The notes under the pieces were generated by a model that saw only the letters and a list, made by a program, of their open reading frames with translations, had not been told where the DNA came from and searched no databases. The translations under genes were made by a program, and so were the position numbers. 64,000 nt of DNA from CAVSVP01 sp963731125 (lineage in GTDB: Bacteria > Pseudomonadota > Gammaproteobacteria > Competibacterales > Competibacteraceae), in the NCBI GenBank assembly GCA_963731125.1, contig CAVSVP010000006.1, forward strand, positions 248,001 through 312,000, in the 5' to 3' direction. Shown here piece by piece: positions 26,611 through 36,058 of this stretch. Within the stretch, counting starts at the first letter, position 1. Each line of letters opens with the position of its first letter.

Positions 26611-26875
26611 ACTCGTCCAGGTAATGATGAATGGCATCTTCAAAGCGGGATTTCAAAGGAGTCAGCAAAAACCCTAGACGCGCATGGATGCGCACTTCCG
26701 TTGCGCTGACATCCATATATCCATTTACCCCGGAACGTTCAAAATACAAAGTATTTTCCTGCCAGTAATAATCCATTTGAAAGCGGTCATTGAGTTGATT
26801 AGCAATATGCTCCGCAGACTCACGCGCCTTTTCCAGACTCAAGTTATGACTACGGCGGATATTAATATGGGACAT
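26606..26875 (-). CDS. Polyhydroxyalkanoic acid system family protein
   Basis: An 89-residue protein of the PHA-system/granule-region family: INIRRSHNLSLEKARESAEHIANQL at the start, DYYWQENTLYFERSGVNGYMDV in the middle, and FEDAIHHYLDEL at the end. Members often sit near phasin or PHA genes; function is not established. No PHA synthase is in the window. The stop codon lies within the end of the 106-bp repeat, so insertion of that element may have trimmed or replaced the original 3' end, although LDEL is close to a normal ending. Confidence 0.88.
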   Translation of the reverse strand: MSHINIRRSHNLSLEKARESAEHIANQLNDRFQMDYYWQENTLYFERSGVNGYMDVSATEVRIHARLGFLLTPLKSRFEDAIHHYLDEL

Positions 26876-27004
26876 ATGTCACACTGATTTGCCGTGAAAA
26901 TTGCAAAATTAATCGCGTAACCTTTGCTAGCAAAGGATTAAGAAAAATATAGCTGATAAACTGCCTTTGAGAAGGGTCCGTCAATCGCTGAGATAAAACG
27001 CCGA

Positions 27005-27946
27005 CTAAGCGGTCACGGCTGCAACTTTACTGATTTCCTGGTAAACCAGTTCCTGGCACCGTTGGGAAAAAACCATTTCCAGATGGCCGATGCCTGCCAA
27101 AGGCAGATTCTTGGCATGAGCCAAATGCGAACTATCCTGAGGAGTTACGAAGTTATCGTGAAAACTGTAAATGGAGATAATGGGCACGGGCGTAGATTGC
27201 GTCTCCGCTTGGTTTAATTTCGCAAGCCAGCGGTTTTGCGGCTGCATCTGCCGTAAGCCTACCCGGCGAAATAACTGAATATGCCGGGTACCGTGATGAG
27301 GGGTACCTAACGTAATGATTTTGGCGACGCGATCCTTGTCCAAGCTACGGTACAAATAGGCTCGCGATGCCAATCCACCCATGCTATGCCCCACCAGAAT
27401 GACCTGCTGAGTACCGGTGATGTTGCAAATCTGTTCTATCCGCGCCGCCACTTGATCGGCCAGCCGATCAATGTTGATTACGCCGAAGATGGGTTCCATG
27501 TTGATGGTAAAAACCCGTGTCAAACCCTGCCCGGTTAAGTAGCGTTTCATGGCCCACCAGACGGCGCTATTGCAAAAAAAACCGTGAATTAGAAGTACCG
27601 GAGGTCCTTGCGGCACAAGCTTAGGATCGGGATCATGCCGCATTAACCAGCGTTCCAGGGGCTGCACAAAGCAGTACAAGAATAAGAACACACGCAGTTC
27701 GTTAACATACAATCGCACCGCCTGCCAGAGACCAATCTGCATGGCTGGCGGCCGTTCCGTCCGGTAGAGCCAGGCACCGATAAACGTGCTTGCCAGCAAT
27801 AGGGCACGAAAGCCGATGGCGACCCCCATAGCGAGTAAAACCACTGCCCATGGCTGCCATGCTGCGTAGTGGCTTAGCAGCACGCCGGCTATTCCATAGA
27901 AAATAAATTCTACGCCTAATCCAAGGCATAATCTTCGCGCTAGCAT
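27005..27946 (-). CDS. Membrane-anchored alpha/beta hydrolase (lipase-like)
   Basis: A 313-residue protein with two N-terminal membrane helices and a lipase-type alpha/beta hydrolase domain. The oxyanion region is VLLIHGFFCNSAVWW, the nucleophile elbow VGHSMGGLASRAY, the acidic residue lies near SFHDNFVTP and the catalytic His in GIGHLEM. LGTPHHGTRH is typical of bacterial triacylglycerol lipases and PGAP1-like esterases. Substrate unknown; a lipid ester is likely. The gene start overlaps the CoA hydrolase/transferase end by 7 bases, so the two are probably one operon. Confidence 0.85.
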   Translation of the reverse strand: MLARRLCLGLGVEFIFYGIAGVLLSHYAAWQPWAVVLLAMGVAIGFRALLLASTFIGAWLYRTERPPAMQIGLWQAVRLYVNELRVFLFLYCFVQPLERWLMRHDPDPKLVPQGPPVLLIHGFFCNSAVWWAMKRYLTGQGLTRVFTINMEPIFGVINIDRLADQVAARIEQICNITGTQQVILVGHSMGGLASRAYLYRSLDKDRVAKIITLGTPHHGTRHIQLFRRVGLRQMQPQNRWLAKLNQAETQSTPVPIISIYSFHDNFVTPQDSSHLAHAKNLPLAGIGHLEMVFSQRCQELVYQEISKVAAVTA

Positions 27947-30159
27947 GCGTTGCCGTTCCCGCTGTGACGGGTTGATTGACTGGCGTTTGCTGGGTGCAGA
28001 TAGCCGCCGGCCGACAGCTCAGCGATAATTAATTTTTGCATCAGCTGTTCCTTCCAAGTGATCGGGTTATCCAGTTGTAACCTTGCCAAGTAAGGTTTGG
28101 CTGCTTCCGGTACGGATAAGCTCTCCATAACCTTGAAAACGCTTTTCACGAGTCCGTTTGCAGTCCCCAGATTGCTTTTCAGGCGTTTTAATACTTTGCC
28201 GAGCACAATTTCTTCATGGGTAAAATCCGTACCCAAAGGAAAATCCGGAAACCATCCCCTTTTGTTGTAATCCGCCCGCACGGATGCAAAGCGCTGTGGC
28301 GTATTGTGTCTAAAGGCTGGGGGAATTTGATAATCGTTGGGAATTTTTCCCGCTTGTTTGGCTTGTTCCAGCAACTCCGCCTGAAACCGGGAATCGCTAA
28401 TATTGAGAAGCGCCGCAATAATGTCTTTATCAGACTTGCCGCGCAAATCGGCAATACCGTACTCGGTCACCACAATATCTCTTAAGTGGCGAGGAATAGT
28501 GATATGACCATAATTCCACACCATATTGGAAGACACCGCCGTGCCTTTCTTGCGTGTGCTGCGCAACAGGAGGACGGAGCGGGCGCCTGGTAAGGCGTGG
28601 GCCATGGCGACAAAATTGTATTGTCCTCCGACACCGCTGATAACCTGGCCGTTTTCCAGGCCGTCCGAAACTGCACTACCGAGCAATGTGGTCATCATGG
28701 TCGTATTAATAAAGCGAGCCTGTTTTCTTTGCAGAACCTTTAGTGCCTCGTTGCCATACAGTTGGTTTACATAAGAAACACCGGTCATGCAAAAAGCCTG
28801 ACTGGCCTCCTCATCCATACTTTTCAGCGCAGAGTACAAACTCTGGGGACCCAGAAAAAAGCCACCGTGAACGACAATGCCCGGCTTAAGACGTTCACCG
28901 AGACAATATCTTATGATTTGTGCTTTGTGACGCACTAAATCTGCAGCGATTTGCTGGGTTTCCGAGACGCGAATAAAACCGGCTTCGTAACGTAGCTCCT
29001 CTTTAAAAATACCGAACCGCTGGAGAAAATCAAAATCTTCCCGGCTCAGTTCGGCATGAATTGCCCCTTGCTCCAGCAGTAAGTCAAGGGTTTGAGGAGT
29101 AACAACTCCGTTAATCTTGTTCTCGTATAAAAGTTGTTGCAGCGGAAGATTGTCATAAACCTGCCGTGTTAATATACCGTCCCGATAAAGATGCCAAAAA
29201 CCATTGATAAACATTTCACTCGAACCATATAAACCTTCCTTAAAAATCTCCGTTCCACCCACTTGTTCTATAATGTCTGCAAAATCTCGCAGAATGTTCA
29301 AATCAGCCAGCAGGGTTTTATAGAGTTCATTCTCTTTATGTCGCAACCGGCAAGCATAAGCAATGGCATCACCCAGGGCTCCAATACCAATCTGTAATGT
29401 ACCGCCATCTCTAATCAGCGTGCTGACATACAGTCCAATCATGTAATCCACCGTATCCACAGCCATGTTCGGCACCCCAAACAGGGTGAAATCGTAGTCT
29501 GGATTATCGACAAGCATGTCGAAACCCGACGGCTTCACCATAGCATCCCGGTACATAAAGGGCATATGAGCGTTTGTTTGGCCAATCACAAGAATGTCCG
29601 TACCCTGCTGTTGTTGTTCACGTAGCAGGGGCAATAAATCCAACGTTACGTCGGTATTGCTGCTAAGGCTATAATAAGTCTGATTATTTATGGTTTTTTG
29701 ACTGATCATTTGTGCAATGACATTGACACCAGCGTTGCTAAATACGCCAGCGACATCAGTGTAATTACAGCTGATATAATTTTGTTGCTGCGCTGACGAA
29801 CCGAGAAAAGCACCCGGCTTAAAATAAAATTCCACCAGTTTCACGTTAGCCGGCAATTCTCCTTTTCTAAGGGCAACGATGTAATCCAAATCCGGATAAT
29901 TTCCGAATACCCGCTCAACCAGCGGTTCCAAAAAACGCCGCTCGAGCTCATTCGAACCCTTGGGTTTTTCCAAGGTAAGCGCCGTCATGATGGTGAGATG
30001 AATATCGGGATCTTCTTTGGCTTTCTGATAAAATGCATTAACAAGGTAATTAGGTTTTCCTAAGCCCAGCGGAATTCCCAGTGTGATTCGTTTGCCCACT
30101 CTGGCAATGACCTCAGCCACACATGTCTCTACATCTTGAAAATAGATGGGTGTTTTCAT
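27940..30159 (-). CDS. Acetyl-CoA hydrolase/transferase family protein
   Basis: A 739-residue protein of the CoA-transferase class that includes acetyl-CoA hydrolase and 4-hydroxybutyrate CoA-transferase. It has the N-terminal half (RITLGIPLGLGKPNYLVNAFY), the glycine-rich loop ISGVGGQYNFVAMAHALPG, and the end block IVVTEYGIADLRGKS. It is longer than the usual ~430-500 residues, with a ~100-residue C-terminal helical extension and an enlarged middle, a form seen in some proteobacteria. The substrate is not evident. ATG at 30159 is chosen over a GTG at 30177. It heads an operon with the lipase-like gene. Confidence 0.88.
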   Translation of the reverse strand: MKTPIYFQDVETCVAEVIARVGKRITLGIPLGLGKPNYLVNAFYQKAKEDPDIHLTIMTALTLEKPKGSNELERRFLEPLVERVFGNYPDLDYIVALRKGELPANVKLVEFYFKPGAFLGSSAQQQNYISCNYTDVAGVFSNAGVNVIAQMISQKTINNQTYYSLSSNTDVTLDLLPLLREQQQQGTDILVIGQTNAHMPFMYRDAMVKPSGFDMLVDNPDYDFTLFGVPNMAVDTVDYMIGLYVSTLIRDGGTLQIGIGALGDAIAYACRLRHKENELYKTLLADLNILRDFADIIEQVGGTEIFKEGLYGSSEMFINGFWHLYRDGILTRQVYDNLPLQQLLYENKINGVVTPQTLDLLLEQGAIHAELSREDFDFLQRFGIFKEELRYEAGFIRVSETQQIAADLVRHKAQIIRYCLGERLKPGIVVHGGFFLGPQSLYSALKSMDEEASQAFCMTGVSYVNQLYGNEALKVLQRKQARFINTTMMTTLLGSAVSDGLENGQVISGVGGQYNFVAMAHALPGARSVLLLRSTRKKGTAVSSNMVWNYGHITIPRHLRDIVVTEYGIADLRGKSDKDIIAALLNISDSRFQAELLEQAKQAGKIPNDYQIPPAFRHNTPQRFASVRADYNKRGWFPDFPLGTDFTHEEIVLGKVLKRLKSNLGTANGLVKSVFKVMESLSVPEAAKPYLARLQLDNPITWKEQLMQKLIIAELSAGGYLHPANASQSTRHSGNGNAC

Positions 30160-30202
30160 TGCACTCGTGTCTTCCACTCAATAACCTGAGGATTCGGACT
30201 CC

Positions 30203-30640
30203 ATGGTAGAAGAAAATAAGGCTCTTGTCCGCCGCAACTTTGAGGAGATCTGGAATCAGGAGAATTTTGCCGTTGTGGATGAGCTGCATGACCCCCATTA
30301 CCTGGGTCATATCGCCTCTAGCTCAGAGGCCATCAGGGGTAGCGAACAATTTAAACACTTCGTTGCCGTGCACCGCCTTGCTTTCCCGAATATGCGTTTC
30401 ACCATTGAGGACCAGCTTGCCGAAGGAGACAAGGTAGCTACCCGCTGGACGGCAAGCGGTACTCACCAGGGCGAATTTCTAGGCATCGCACCGAGTGGAC
30501 AAATCCTTACGATAACGGGAATCAGCATTCATCGTATTGTTAACGGCAAAATTCAAGAATCCTGGGACAACTGGGATGCACTTAGCCTACTACAGGGTAT
30601 GACGGAGGATATTCTCGACACTGTCTCGATGCGGCTTTAA
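30203..30640 (+). CDS. SnoaL-like/ester cyclase family protein
   Basis: A 145-residue NTF2-like fold protein: NKALVRRNFEEIWNQENF at the start, then VDELHDPHYLGH, VATRWTASGTHQGEFLGIAPSG, ITGISIHRIVNGKIQESWDNWD. This pattern is typical of predicted ester cyclases of the SnoaL class. Their enzymatic roles outside polyketide synthesis are unclear. It is divergent from the CoA hydrolase gene, with only 43 bases between the starts, so the promoters overlap. Confidence 0.9.
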   Translation: MVEENKALVRRNFEEIWNQENFAVVDELHDPHYLGHIASSSEAIRGSEQFKHFVAVHRLAFPNMRFTIEDQLAEGDKVATRWTASGTHQGEFLGIAPSGQILTITGISIHRIVNGKIQESWDNWDALSLLQGMTEDILDTVSMRL

Positions 30641-30842
30641 CCTAACGCGGTTTCCTATGCAGTCCCTCCTGAGCGAGTGACTGAATGCGGTGAATACGCT
30701 ATGCCGAGACTTCATTTGCTCCTAAATTCTCTGTCGGTTGGCTGTTTAACAACAATTAACAATCAGTAACTTACCAACTTTATCCAGATCTTATACGCTA
30801 TTCGGCACTGTTGATTCGCCGCTTAACTTGGAATTTTATGCG

Positions 30843-31877
30843 ATGATCCGCAAAGCCAGTTTCCAGCCGGCCTGGTGGTTACCGGGTCCTCATTTGCAGA
30901 CTTTGTGGCCTGCCCTATGCCGTCGCAGGCCGCGCCCCCCCACTTGGCGTGAACGTGTAGAATTATCCGACGGGGATTTTCTGGACCTGGACTGGACCGT
31001 GGGAAAACGCGGCCCCATTATTGCCATTCTACATGGGTTAGAAGGCTCTAGCGATTCCGGCTATGCGCGGGGACTGCTACATACTGTGGCGACCCGAGGC
31101 TGGCGCGGTGTCGTCGTGCATTTTCGAGGTTGCAGCGGCGAGCCTAATCGCCGAGCAGCCAGCTACAACGCTGGATATACTGACGATATTGCTTTTGTCA
31201 TGGCCCTACTCCACCAACGGGAACCAAAAACGCCTTTAGCTTGTGTGGGTTATTCTCTGGGAGGCAATGCCTTGCTTAAATGGTTGGGCGAAACGCAAGC
31301 CGACGTTTCTGTGCAGGCAGCCGTGGCGGTATCGGTTCCGTTTACTCTGGAACTAGCAGCACGGCGACTACGTCAAGGATTTTCCCGCCTCTATCAGGCT
31401 TATCTACTGCGCCATCTGCGCGCGAGTTACCGGCGCAAATCCCATCTCCATACTCAACTCCCTGTGGCTCTCAAGGAAATGAATAACCTCAGGGATTTTT
31501 ATGCCTTCGACGACAAGGTCACAGCTCCCTTGCATGGCTACACCAGTGTCCATGACTACTATACGCGAGCCAGTTGTCGGCCGTACCTCAAAAACATTCG
31601 GGTACCGACGCTGATCCTGCATGCGACGGATGATCCCTTTATGTTGCCGGCCGTTGCACCCGGTGCAGAAGAACTTTCAGAGAGCGTGATTCTCGAACTT
31701 AGTCCACATGGCGGGCATGTTGGATTCGTAACAGGCGCCTTACCGTGGCAGCCAATCTATTGGCTAGAGCAGCGAATACCGGCTTTTCTAGCGGAACAAC
31801 TAACTGGGACTTCCGGCTTTCCCAGTAAAGAAGCAAAAGAGTCGCTTACGGGAACTCCTATGGAATTGCGCGTTTAA
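30843..31877 (+). CDS. yheT: YheT-family alpha/beta hydrolase
   Basis: A 344-residue hydrolase of the YheT/ABHD family. The N-terminal FQPAWWLPGPHLQTLWPAL is the family signature. Nucleophile elbow GYSLGGNALLKWLGE, acid in HATDDPFM, and His in SPHGGHVGF complete the triad. The physiological ester substrate is unknown. ATG at 30843 is chosen over an upstream in-frame TTG at 30828. It is a single gene on the plus strand, and the base composition drops sharply just after it. Confidence 0.9.
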   Translation: MIRKASFQPAWWLPGPHLQTLWPALCRRRPRPPTWRERVELSDGDFLDLDWTVGKRGPIIAILHGLEGSSDSGYARGLLHTVATRGWRGVVVHFRGCSGEPNRRAASYNAGYTDDIAFVMALLHQREPKTPLACVGYSLGGNALLKWLGETQADVSVQAAVAVSVPFTLELAARRLRQGFSRLYQAYLLRHLRASYRRKSHLHTQLPVALKEMNNLRDFYAFDDKVTAPLHGYTSVHDYYTRASCRPYLKNIRVPTLILHATDDPFMLPAVAPGAEELSESVILELSPHGGHVGFVTGALPWQPIYWLEQRIPAFLAEQLTGTSGFPSKEAKESLTGTPMELRV

Positions 31878-31999
31878 GAGGCTTTAATAACCTTTTCTTG
31901 CTCGGATATAGCCATCGCTGTAACAATGAAATGATTCCTCCATAACAATTATCATTTCACTATGACCTTCTTTTGCAACCGATGTCGTACCTAGTGATG

Positions 32000-32269
32000 T
32001 TATAAAGTAGCAGTGCGTCTCGTTTGTAACTTATACTCAACGAACCGACTCAAGCTATCGACCGATGCAAAGGTGTCGGCATTGATTTCATCATCGTCTA
32101 CTACAAACCCAAAGCGCTCTTCCAATGCTGTAATAACGTCCACGACAGCTATTGAATCAAATTCAGGAATACTGCCAAGCAGAGGTGATGATGGAGTGAG
32201 GACGCTGTTTCTCCTGTCAAGCTGCAGGATCGCCAGAAGCAGTTGGGCAACATCGTTCGCTATGGACAT
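32000..32269 (-). CDS. Acyl carrier protein-like protein
   Basis: An 89-residue ACP: LLLAILQLDRR, then the phosphopantetheine site in EFDSIAVVDVITALEERFG (Ser after Asp), and DEINADTFASVDSLSRFVEYKL. It is not the fatty-acid ACP by context; dedicated ACPs of this kind occur in XrtA exopolysaccharide loci together with acyl-CoA ligases. GGAGG directly precedes two ATG codons; the second (32269) has the better spacing. The CapK-like ligase at 47338 is a possible partner. Confidence 0.88.
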   Translation of the reverse strand: MSIANDVAQLLLAILQLDRRNSVLTPSSPLLGSIPEFDSIAVVDVITALEERFGFVVDDDEINADTFASVDSLSRFVEYKLQTRRTATL

Positions 32270-32636
32270 CATTCCTCCATTTTGTTGGATTAATTCGTTA
32301 GATTACATTACCGTCCATCAAGCCACTTGAAGAAATATACACTAACCTCTTAAGTCACGCCTGAAGCTTAGGTATGGGCTGACAGAACGGGAGGGATATC
32401 TCAAACGATAAAAGCGACATCGTGAGCTACAAAAGCAACAAATTATGCGGACAAGGATACCGTTGTTTGGTTAGAAAAGCCAGTCTGCTTCTTTGTGACC
32501 AAGTTGAAGTTGTAGATATAATTTTTAATTATAAATTAATCACGTAAACTTTTAAATCACAGTAATACAAAGATGCCATAAAGAATAATTTAAAATCAGT
32601 TACTATTCAATTTAAATTAAAGTGTGGATTATTCAT
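32270..32636. other. AT-rich spacer before secreted RIFT-barrel gene
   Basis: 367 bases with no gene I can support. The right part (32510-32630) is very AT-rich with runs such as TTTTTAATTATAAATTAAT, and probably contains the promoter of the following gene; no clear -35/-10 pair stands out. Confidence 0.5.
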
Positions 32637-35600
32637 ATGACTTTTCAAGCCAAAAATATTATTGTAGCTTTTAGTATATCACTTTTCTCAGTATTTTCTT
32701 GGGGGCAGAATACTAACAACTTTTCCGCCGCCCATCTTGACGAATTACAAAAGGAACTCAATGAACTCTTGATTAAGTATACTGAGCAACATCCAAATGT
32801 TATTGCCTTAAAAAATGCAATAACAGAAGCTAAACAACAAAGACAGTCAAAGAATAATCAACTCAAACCAGTTGCCAAGACCGATGGTTCATCTCTCCAG
32901 ATTAGAACGCTTAAGGCAAAACTCAATGAGCTACTTACAAAACTTACAGAGCAACACCCGGATGTTGTGAAGCTAAAACTTAAGATCAATGAACTTGAAC
33001 AAAATTCACAGCAGTCAGCAATGCGTCGACAGCAAATTACTAAGTCTTTGCTTTCAGAACAAGAAAAGCAACCATTGCGTAACCATCAGCTAAAGTTATT
33101 ACACAAAAGCGGTGGAAAAAAGCGAAATACAGATTTCTTAAGGACTCCAATCATCAATTTTTGGGAACACGGGATTCTTAAGGTACCCATTATTGTTAAG
33201 GAAACTGCAGGGGTAGGGGCAGAACAATATCCTACTACAGCAGTAATACCTTTACCTTATGGTGCTTACCAAGACACTGAAGAATTTAGATTGGTTGATG
33301 CCAATGGCAACAATGTACCTGCACAGTTTTCCGCTCTAAATCGATGGTGGTATAGAGACAACAGTATTCGTCACCTCATGATTAGTTTTCAGCCTACAGT
33401 TAGCACATTTTCTGCACCCGGCAGTGGTACAACGACATACTATCTCAAGGATGACGGTTTTAAGGATGACGTAAAAACGCCGTTGACTATCCAAGAAAAC
33501 GAAACACAAATCACCGTGGTAACAGGGCCTATTAAATTTTTTATCAATAAAAAAAGCTTCAATATTCTTGATGAAGTCTGGTTTGACCGTAACCAAAATA
33601 ACATTTTTGAAGAAGCGGAAAAAGTTATTTTATCAGCTCGACAAAACGGCGGTGTTTTTCAGGGTCGACTTCCTGACGATCTACAACTCGATTCTTCCCG
33701 AAACGACGTTAGTTTCGAAATTGAGGAAGCAGGGCCAATGCGTGCAGTGATTAAAGCACAAGCCTTAACAAAGTATTTTAATCCAGAGCACCATGTCCAT
33801 GGTTATGCTGTCAGAATTTATGCTTATGCCAATAAACCTTTTATTAAAATTGATTATCAACTGCAAAATTCGGCAAAGAATACGGTATTCTCATGGCCAC
33901 TATATTTTAAAGAAATGACGTTGAATTTTAAGCTAAACCTTGAAGATAATCCCACTGTAAAGATTGGACTTGGTGATAACTCTGTTTATCAACGTTCCAG
34001 AGAAAAAGGCTTGTATCTAGCACAAGAATTTCATGATAAGTTTGGAATTTATGATATGGCGAAGCAAGGCGCTGTAGCAAAAGGAAAAATATCAAGCGGT
34101 TTTATCGATGTAAGGGATTCCGATAAAGGTGTGGCAGGATTTATCCGTTACTTTTGGCAGACTTGGCCGAACGGATTAGCGATTGGTGAAGACGATAATC
34201 TCCAGTTACAGCTATTTCCAAGCTGGAGTTCCCATTGGCGTCAGGGGAGCAATTGGCGTCAGGGGCGCAACATGGAGAAACCGCCGGCTTTTACCGATAC
34301 GGGCCTCTATTGGCTTATCGATATGCAGCACGTCTACAAGGAAGCCCTGTTATATTTTCACAATGCCAACATAACCGACAGCGAACTGGTGAAATTATCG
34401 CAAACCTTCACCCACCATCCCGTCGCAACGCTGCCCACGCAATGGTATAAGGAAACAGCGGTAACACTTGATTTGAGTGGCCTCATTCCTCTGGATAACA
34501 GATTACCCGAAAAAGATTTACGTATTAATAGCTACGATAAGTACGATTTCGATGTCAAAAAATCAACCCATTATAATTTCGGCTGGGACCAGTTTCTGCT
34601 GGATATTCATAGAAAGACAGGTCCCGGACAGGGAGGGGGTTGGCCTTATAGTGTGAGCGCATTTATCGCAACAGAAAACCCGAGTGATTACTATTTTGCT
34701 GAACAATTTGCCATTGGAGAATTAAATGTTCGTCCCCAGTGGTTAGCCCAATATAAATTTGGCCAAGACTGGAAAAGGCTTCAACTTACCCCAAATCCTT
34801 ATTCAGGTTGGAGTTGGCGGAAGATAAAAGGTGGTAACTACGAACATTATTTTGATGCGCCTTTTTTACCTGGCACTAATCATTATGCAAAACCGCGAGA
34901 TGATGCTCATGCATGGTTTTATCATATGGAAGAGGCATATTATTTTACTGCAAATCCCTGGATTAAGGACTGGTATCAGTTCATCGGCGAGTTTAGAAAA
35001 ACTTTTTTAAATCATTTAGATCCATTTCCGGACGCTCACACACGTGCTAAGGCACACGCACTTGCTAACGCCCTTCAGGCCTATCGAGTCACCGGTGACA
35101 TTACCTTAATAGAGCAAGCTAAAAACTATATCAATACTTGGCTTCGTAAGGAGCAGAATCCGTTCTATGGTGGCATAGAAAAAAGAGAAAAAGACAGAGA
35201 AAGAGCTTCCTGGATAGGCTACTTATCACGATCAGTGATCGCTTTCATGGAAGAGGTAAAGGATAAAGACAAGCAAGCCTATGCAGAAGCTTTCAATTTG
35301 CTTTCCGGTATGATGGAGTGGAATCTTGTCTATGGTCAATTCGGCATAATATCAGCAAAAATTCCAAAAATCGGTTCTTCAAACTATACATCCCAAAATA
35401 TGGCAGATCCACAAGCCTGGTATTACTGGCACACCGGCAAAAGAAAATATTTCGATCAACTGGTGCGTTATGCAGAAAAAGGTATTAATAACGATCAGCC
35501 GAAAGGAAGGCTTCCGGATCGGGCTAAAAACTGGACTGGTGGATTTCAGGGAAGATGGGTGCAACATGTCTTCAAAAACGAAAAGACAGATATCACTCCT

Positions 35601-35939
35601 CCGGAAGGTGTTTCAGATCTAAAAGCTATTATGAATGGTGCAAAGGTGAAACTCGAATGGACAGCTCCTAAAGAAGCGGTTAGATACCACATCGTCTGGA
35701 GTGAAAAACCGATTTCGGAGAAAACTACAACCGACACAAACGTTATCAACTGGTGGGCAGCCAATCCGATTGGACCCGATATTCTGCCAAAACCCGGTGA
35801 AAAGCAGAGTGTTGTTATTGAACACGATAGATCAAAAGCTTTTTATGCCGCAATGTTTAGTTTTGATAAAAACGATAATATGAGCCTAATGTCAAATTTA
35901 GCTAATCCCCAGGCTTCTGCATTAGTAGATACAAGATGA
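32637..35939 (+). CDS. Large secreted RIFT-barrel protein with Wzz-like coiled-coil start and Fn3 end
   Basis: About 1100 residues with a signal peptide (IIVAFSISLFSVFSWGQ). Residues ~25-130 carry two copies of a helical unit, ELLIKYTEQHPNVIALKNAI and ELLTKLTEQHPDVVKLKLKI, much like the GNVR coiled coil of Wzz/GumC chain-length regulators. Then comes a beta-rich region (LPYGAYQDTEEFRLVD, NSIRHLMISFQP) resembling the N-terminal RIFT barrel of rhamnogalacturonan-lyase-like proteins, a long middle with WYQFIGEFRKTFL and an alpha-helical toroid-like part (ALANALQAYRVTGD), and an Fn3-like C-terminus (PPEGVSDLKAIMNGAKVKLEW). Probably an extracellular polysaccharide lyase or hydrolase working on the locus's own polymer; catalytic residues not identified. 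Very AT-rich compared with genes before 31.9 kb. Confidence 0.7.
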   Translation: MTFQAKNIIVAFSISLFSVFSWGQNTNNFSAAHLDELQKELNELLIKYTEQHPNVIALKNAITEAKQQRQSKNNQLKPVAKTDGSSLQIRTLKAKLNELLTKLTEQHPDVVKLKLKINELEQNSQQSAMRRQQITKSLLSEQEKQPLRNHQLKLLHKSGGKKRNTDFLRTPIINFWEHGILKVPIIVKETAGVGAEQYPTTAVIPLPYGAYQDTEEFRLVDANGNNVPAQFSALNRWWYRDNSIRHLMISFQPTVSTFSAPGSGTTTYYLKDDGFKDDVKTPLTIQENETQITVVTGPIKFFINKKSFNILDEVWFDRNQNNIFEEAEKVILSARQNGGVFQGRLPDDLQLDSSRNDVSFEIEEAGPMRAVIKAQALTKYFNPEHHVHGYAVRIYAYANKPFIKIDYQLQNSAKNTVFSWPLYFKEMTLNFKLNLEDNPTVKIGLGDNSVYQRSREKGLYLAQEFHDKFGIYDMAKQGAVAKGKISSGFIDVRDSDKGVAGFIRYFWQTWPNGLAIGEDDNLQLQLFPSWSSHWRQGSNWRQGRNMEKPPAFTDTGLYWLIDMQHVYKEALLYFHNANITDSELVKLSQTFTHHPVATLPTQWYKETAVTLDLSGLIPLDNRLPEKDLRINSYDKYDFDVKKSTHYNFGWDQFLLDIHRKTGPGQGGGWPYSVSAFIATENPSDYYFAEQFAIGELNVRPQWLAQYKFGQDWKRLQLTPNPYSGWSWRKIKGGNYEHYFDAPFLPGTNHYAKPRDDAHAWFYHMEEAYYFTANPWIKDWYQFIGEFRKTFLNHLDPFPDAHTRAKAHALANALQAYRVTGDITLIEQAKNYINTWLRKEQNPFYGGIEKREKDRERASWIGYLSRSVIAFMEEVKDKDKQAYAEAFNLLSGMMEWNLVYGQFGIISAKIPKIGSSNYTSQNMADPQAWYYWHTGKRKYFDQLVRYAEKGINNDQPKGRLPDRAKNWTGGFQGRWVQHVFKNEKTDITPPEGVSDLKAIMNGAKVKLEWTAPKEAVRYHIVWSEKPISEKTTTDTNVINWWAANPIGPDILPKPGEKQSVVIEHDRSKAFYAAMFSFDKNDNMSLMSNLANPQASALVDTR

Positions 35940-36058
35940 TACTGCAGTCAATAGTACGTTTATCGAAAATCCAGGGCCTTAAACTTAGATGAAGAATAAT
36001 CCTAAATCATAGATATTATTGCATAACCCAATGCAAGAATATTTGTTCAAGGATTACC

